A DNA stretch of 53,754 nucleotides. Origin: Paraburkholderia solisilvae (GTDB taxonomy: Bacteria > Pseudomonadota > Gammaproteobacteria > Burkholderiales > Burkholderiaceae). The DNA is taken from the NCBI RefSeq assembly GCF_902859875.1, contig NZ_CADIKF010000052.1:1-53754 (forward strand), in the 5' to 3' direction. Made by a program: the position numbers and the translations under genes. The notes under the pieces are model-generated. The model did no database searches. It worked only from the letters and a program-made list of their open reading frames with translations, and had not been told where the DNA came from. Of the stretch, positions 53,347 through 53,754 are shown in pieces (within the stretch, counting starts at the first letter, position 1; each line of letters opens with the position of its first letter).

Positions 53347-53427
53347 GCGAGCGGGATGCGGGGGCGCCTAGATCGTGAAGCGTCCCTGTGCCGTACTCCT
53401 TCTGCCCTACGCCTTCTGCCCTATGTC

Positions 53428-53754
53428 TCAGGCCTGGCCGCTGAACAATGCGCCCGACGTCTGACCTTCCTCCGACAGCAACGACGCGAGTTCGGCCGCT
53501 GCTGTCGCCATCGCCCCTTCGATCGTCATCGCGGCGGTCTGCAAGACCGCGATCGCCGGGTTCGGCGTGCTGCCGGCCCCGCGGTGCAGCGACAAGGTGG
53601 CAATCTGCCCTTCGACCGCGGTCAGCTGCGCCTGCAGATCCTTGATCAGCTGCTGGATCTCCTGAACGGCGGGATTCGTCGACACTGAACCACCGCCGCC
53701 GCCCGACCCGCCTGCACCACCGGCGCCGCCCGCTCCGCCCGCGTGCGCCGCGCG
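53428..53754 (-). CDS. Gly-rich/coiled-coil protein, 5' end beyond right edge
   Basis: The frame is open from base 53754 to a stop at 53428, giving 108 visible residues whose N-terminus lies outside the window. The first 23 are a Gly-rich linker (AGGAGGAGGAGGSGGGGG). Then a helical segment (NPAVQEIQQLIKDLQAQLTA) and an Ala/Thr-rich helix end in a short tail GALFSGQA. A GTG at 53685 could start a shorter 85-residue form, but the linker reads through in frame. No family recognised. Confidence 0.6.
   Translation of the reverse strand, partial: RAAHAGGAGGAGGAGGSGGGGGSVSTNPAVQEIQQLIKDLQAQLTAVEGQIATLSLHRGAGSTPNPAIAVLQTAAMTIEGAMATAAAELASLLSEEGQTSGALFSGQA

Overview
This window looks like chromosomal DNA of a high-GC betaproteobacterium of the Burkholderiaceae (Burkholderia, Paraburkholderia or a close relative). 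The grounds are strong G/C bias at third codon positions, long open antisense frames, and the gene families present: a Fiu/PiuC iron pair, a GlpSTPQUV-type glycerol ABC operon, a LivM-LivG fusion and AmpR/AmpC. I see no rRNA, tRNA, CRISPR array, insertion sequence, integrase or phage gene. It reads as metabolically rich core/accessory chromosome, not a mobile island.

Layout. 1-0.7 kb: a Gly/Ala-rich exported protein cut by the left edge. 1.1-4.3 kb: Fur-box-controlled catecholate siderophore receptor with a PiuC/YbiX 2-oxoglutarate dioxygenase. 4.5-10.6 kb: six overlapping glycerol-type ABC transporter genes (glpS-T-P-Q-U-V order) ending in a strong terminator. 11-13.6 kb: phytanoyl-CoA-dioxygenase-like protein plus FAH-family hydrolase. 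13.76 kb: a 24-residue membrane microprotein. 14.2-17.6 kb: BBE-type flavoprotein, EamA exporter and YceH. 17.9-22.7 kb: galactofuranose-type ABC operon (ytfQ-ytfR-ytfT-yjfF order). 23.1-24.4 kb: Fic protein whose start codon lies inside an array of alternating GCGGAGATT motifs. 24.5-29.5 kb: Tat-lipoprotein phosphoesterase, then a membrane PAS-GGDEF-EAL protein.

29.7-35.3 kb: a CoA-transferase, a lactate-permease-like carrier and a CitE-like CoA-lyase, divergent from a LysR regulator. Together these look like an uptake, CoA-activation and C-C cleavage route for a small hydroxy-acid. 35.4-38.2 kb: an orphan receiver domain, a zinc/PLP D-serine-dehydratase-like enzyme and a divergent protein of unknown function behind a clear sigma70 promoter. 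38.2-40.4 kb: ampR and class C beta-lactamase. 40.6-43.9 kb: ClpK/ClpC-type AAA+ unfoldase with an N-terminal zinc finger, divergent from a small conserved protein. 44-49 kb: branched-chain-amino-acid-type ABC operon (SBP, LivH, LivM-G fusion, LivF). 49.4-53.4 kb: glutaredoxin, AhpD-like carboxymuconolactone decarboxylase, cupin-AraC regulator and a dihydrolipoamide-dehydrogenase-like flavoprotein. The right edge cuts another Gly-rich protein.

The least ordinary things are the Fic gene with its self-embedded operator array and C-terminal winged-helix segment, the transferase/permease/lyase cassette whose permease carries a long His/Gln-rich loop, the complementary defects of the two glycerol-transporter ATPases, and the microprotein. 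All functional calls come from motifs and recalled family features; no database search was run.
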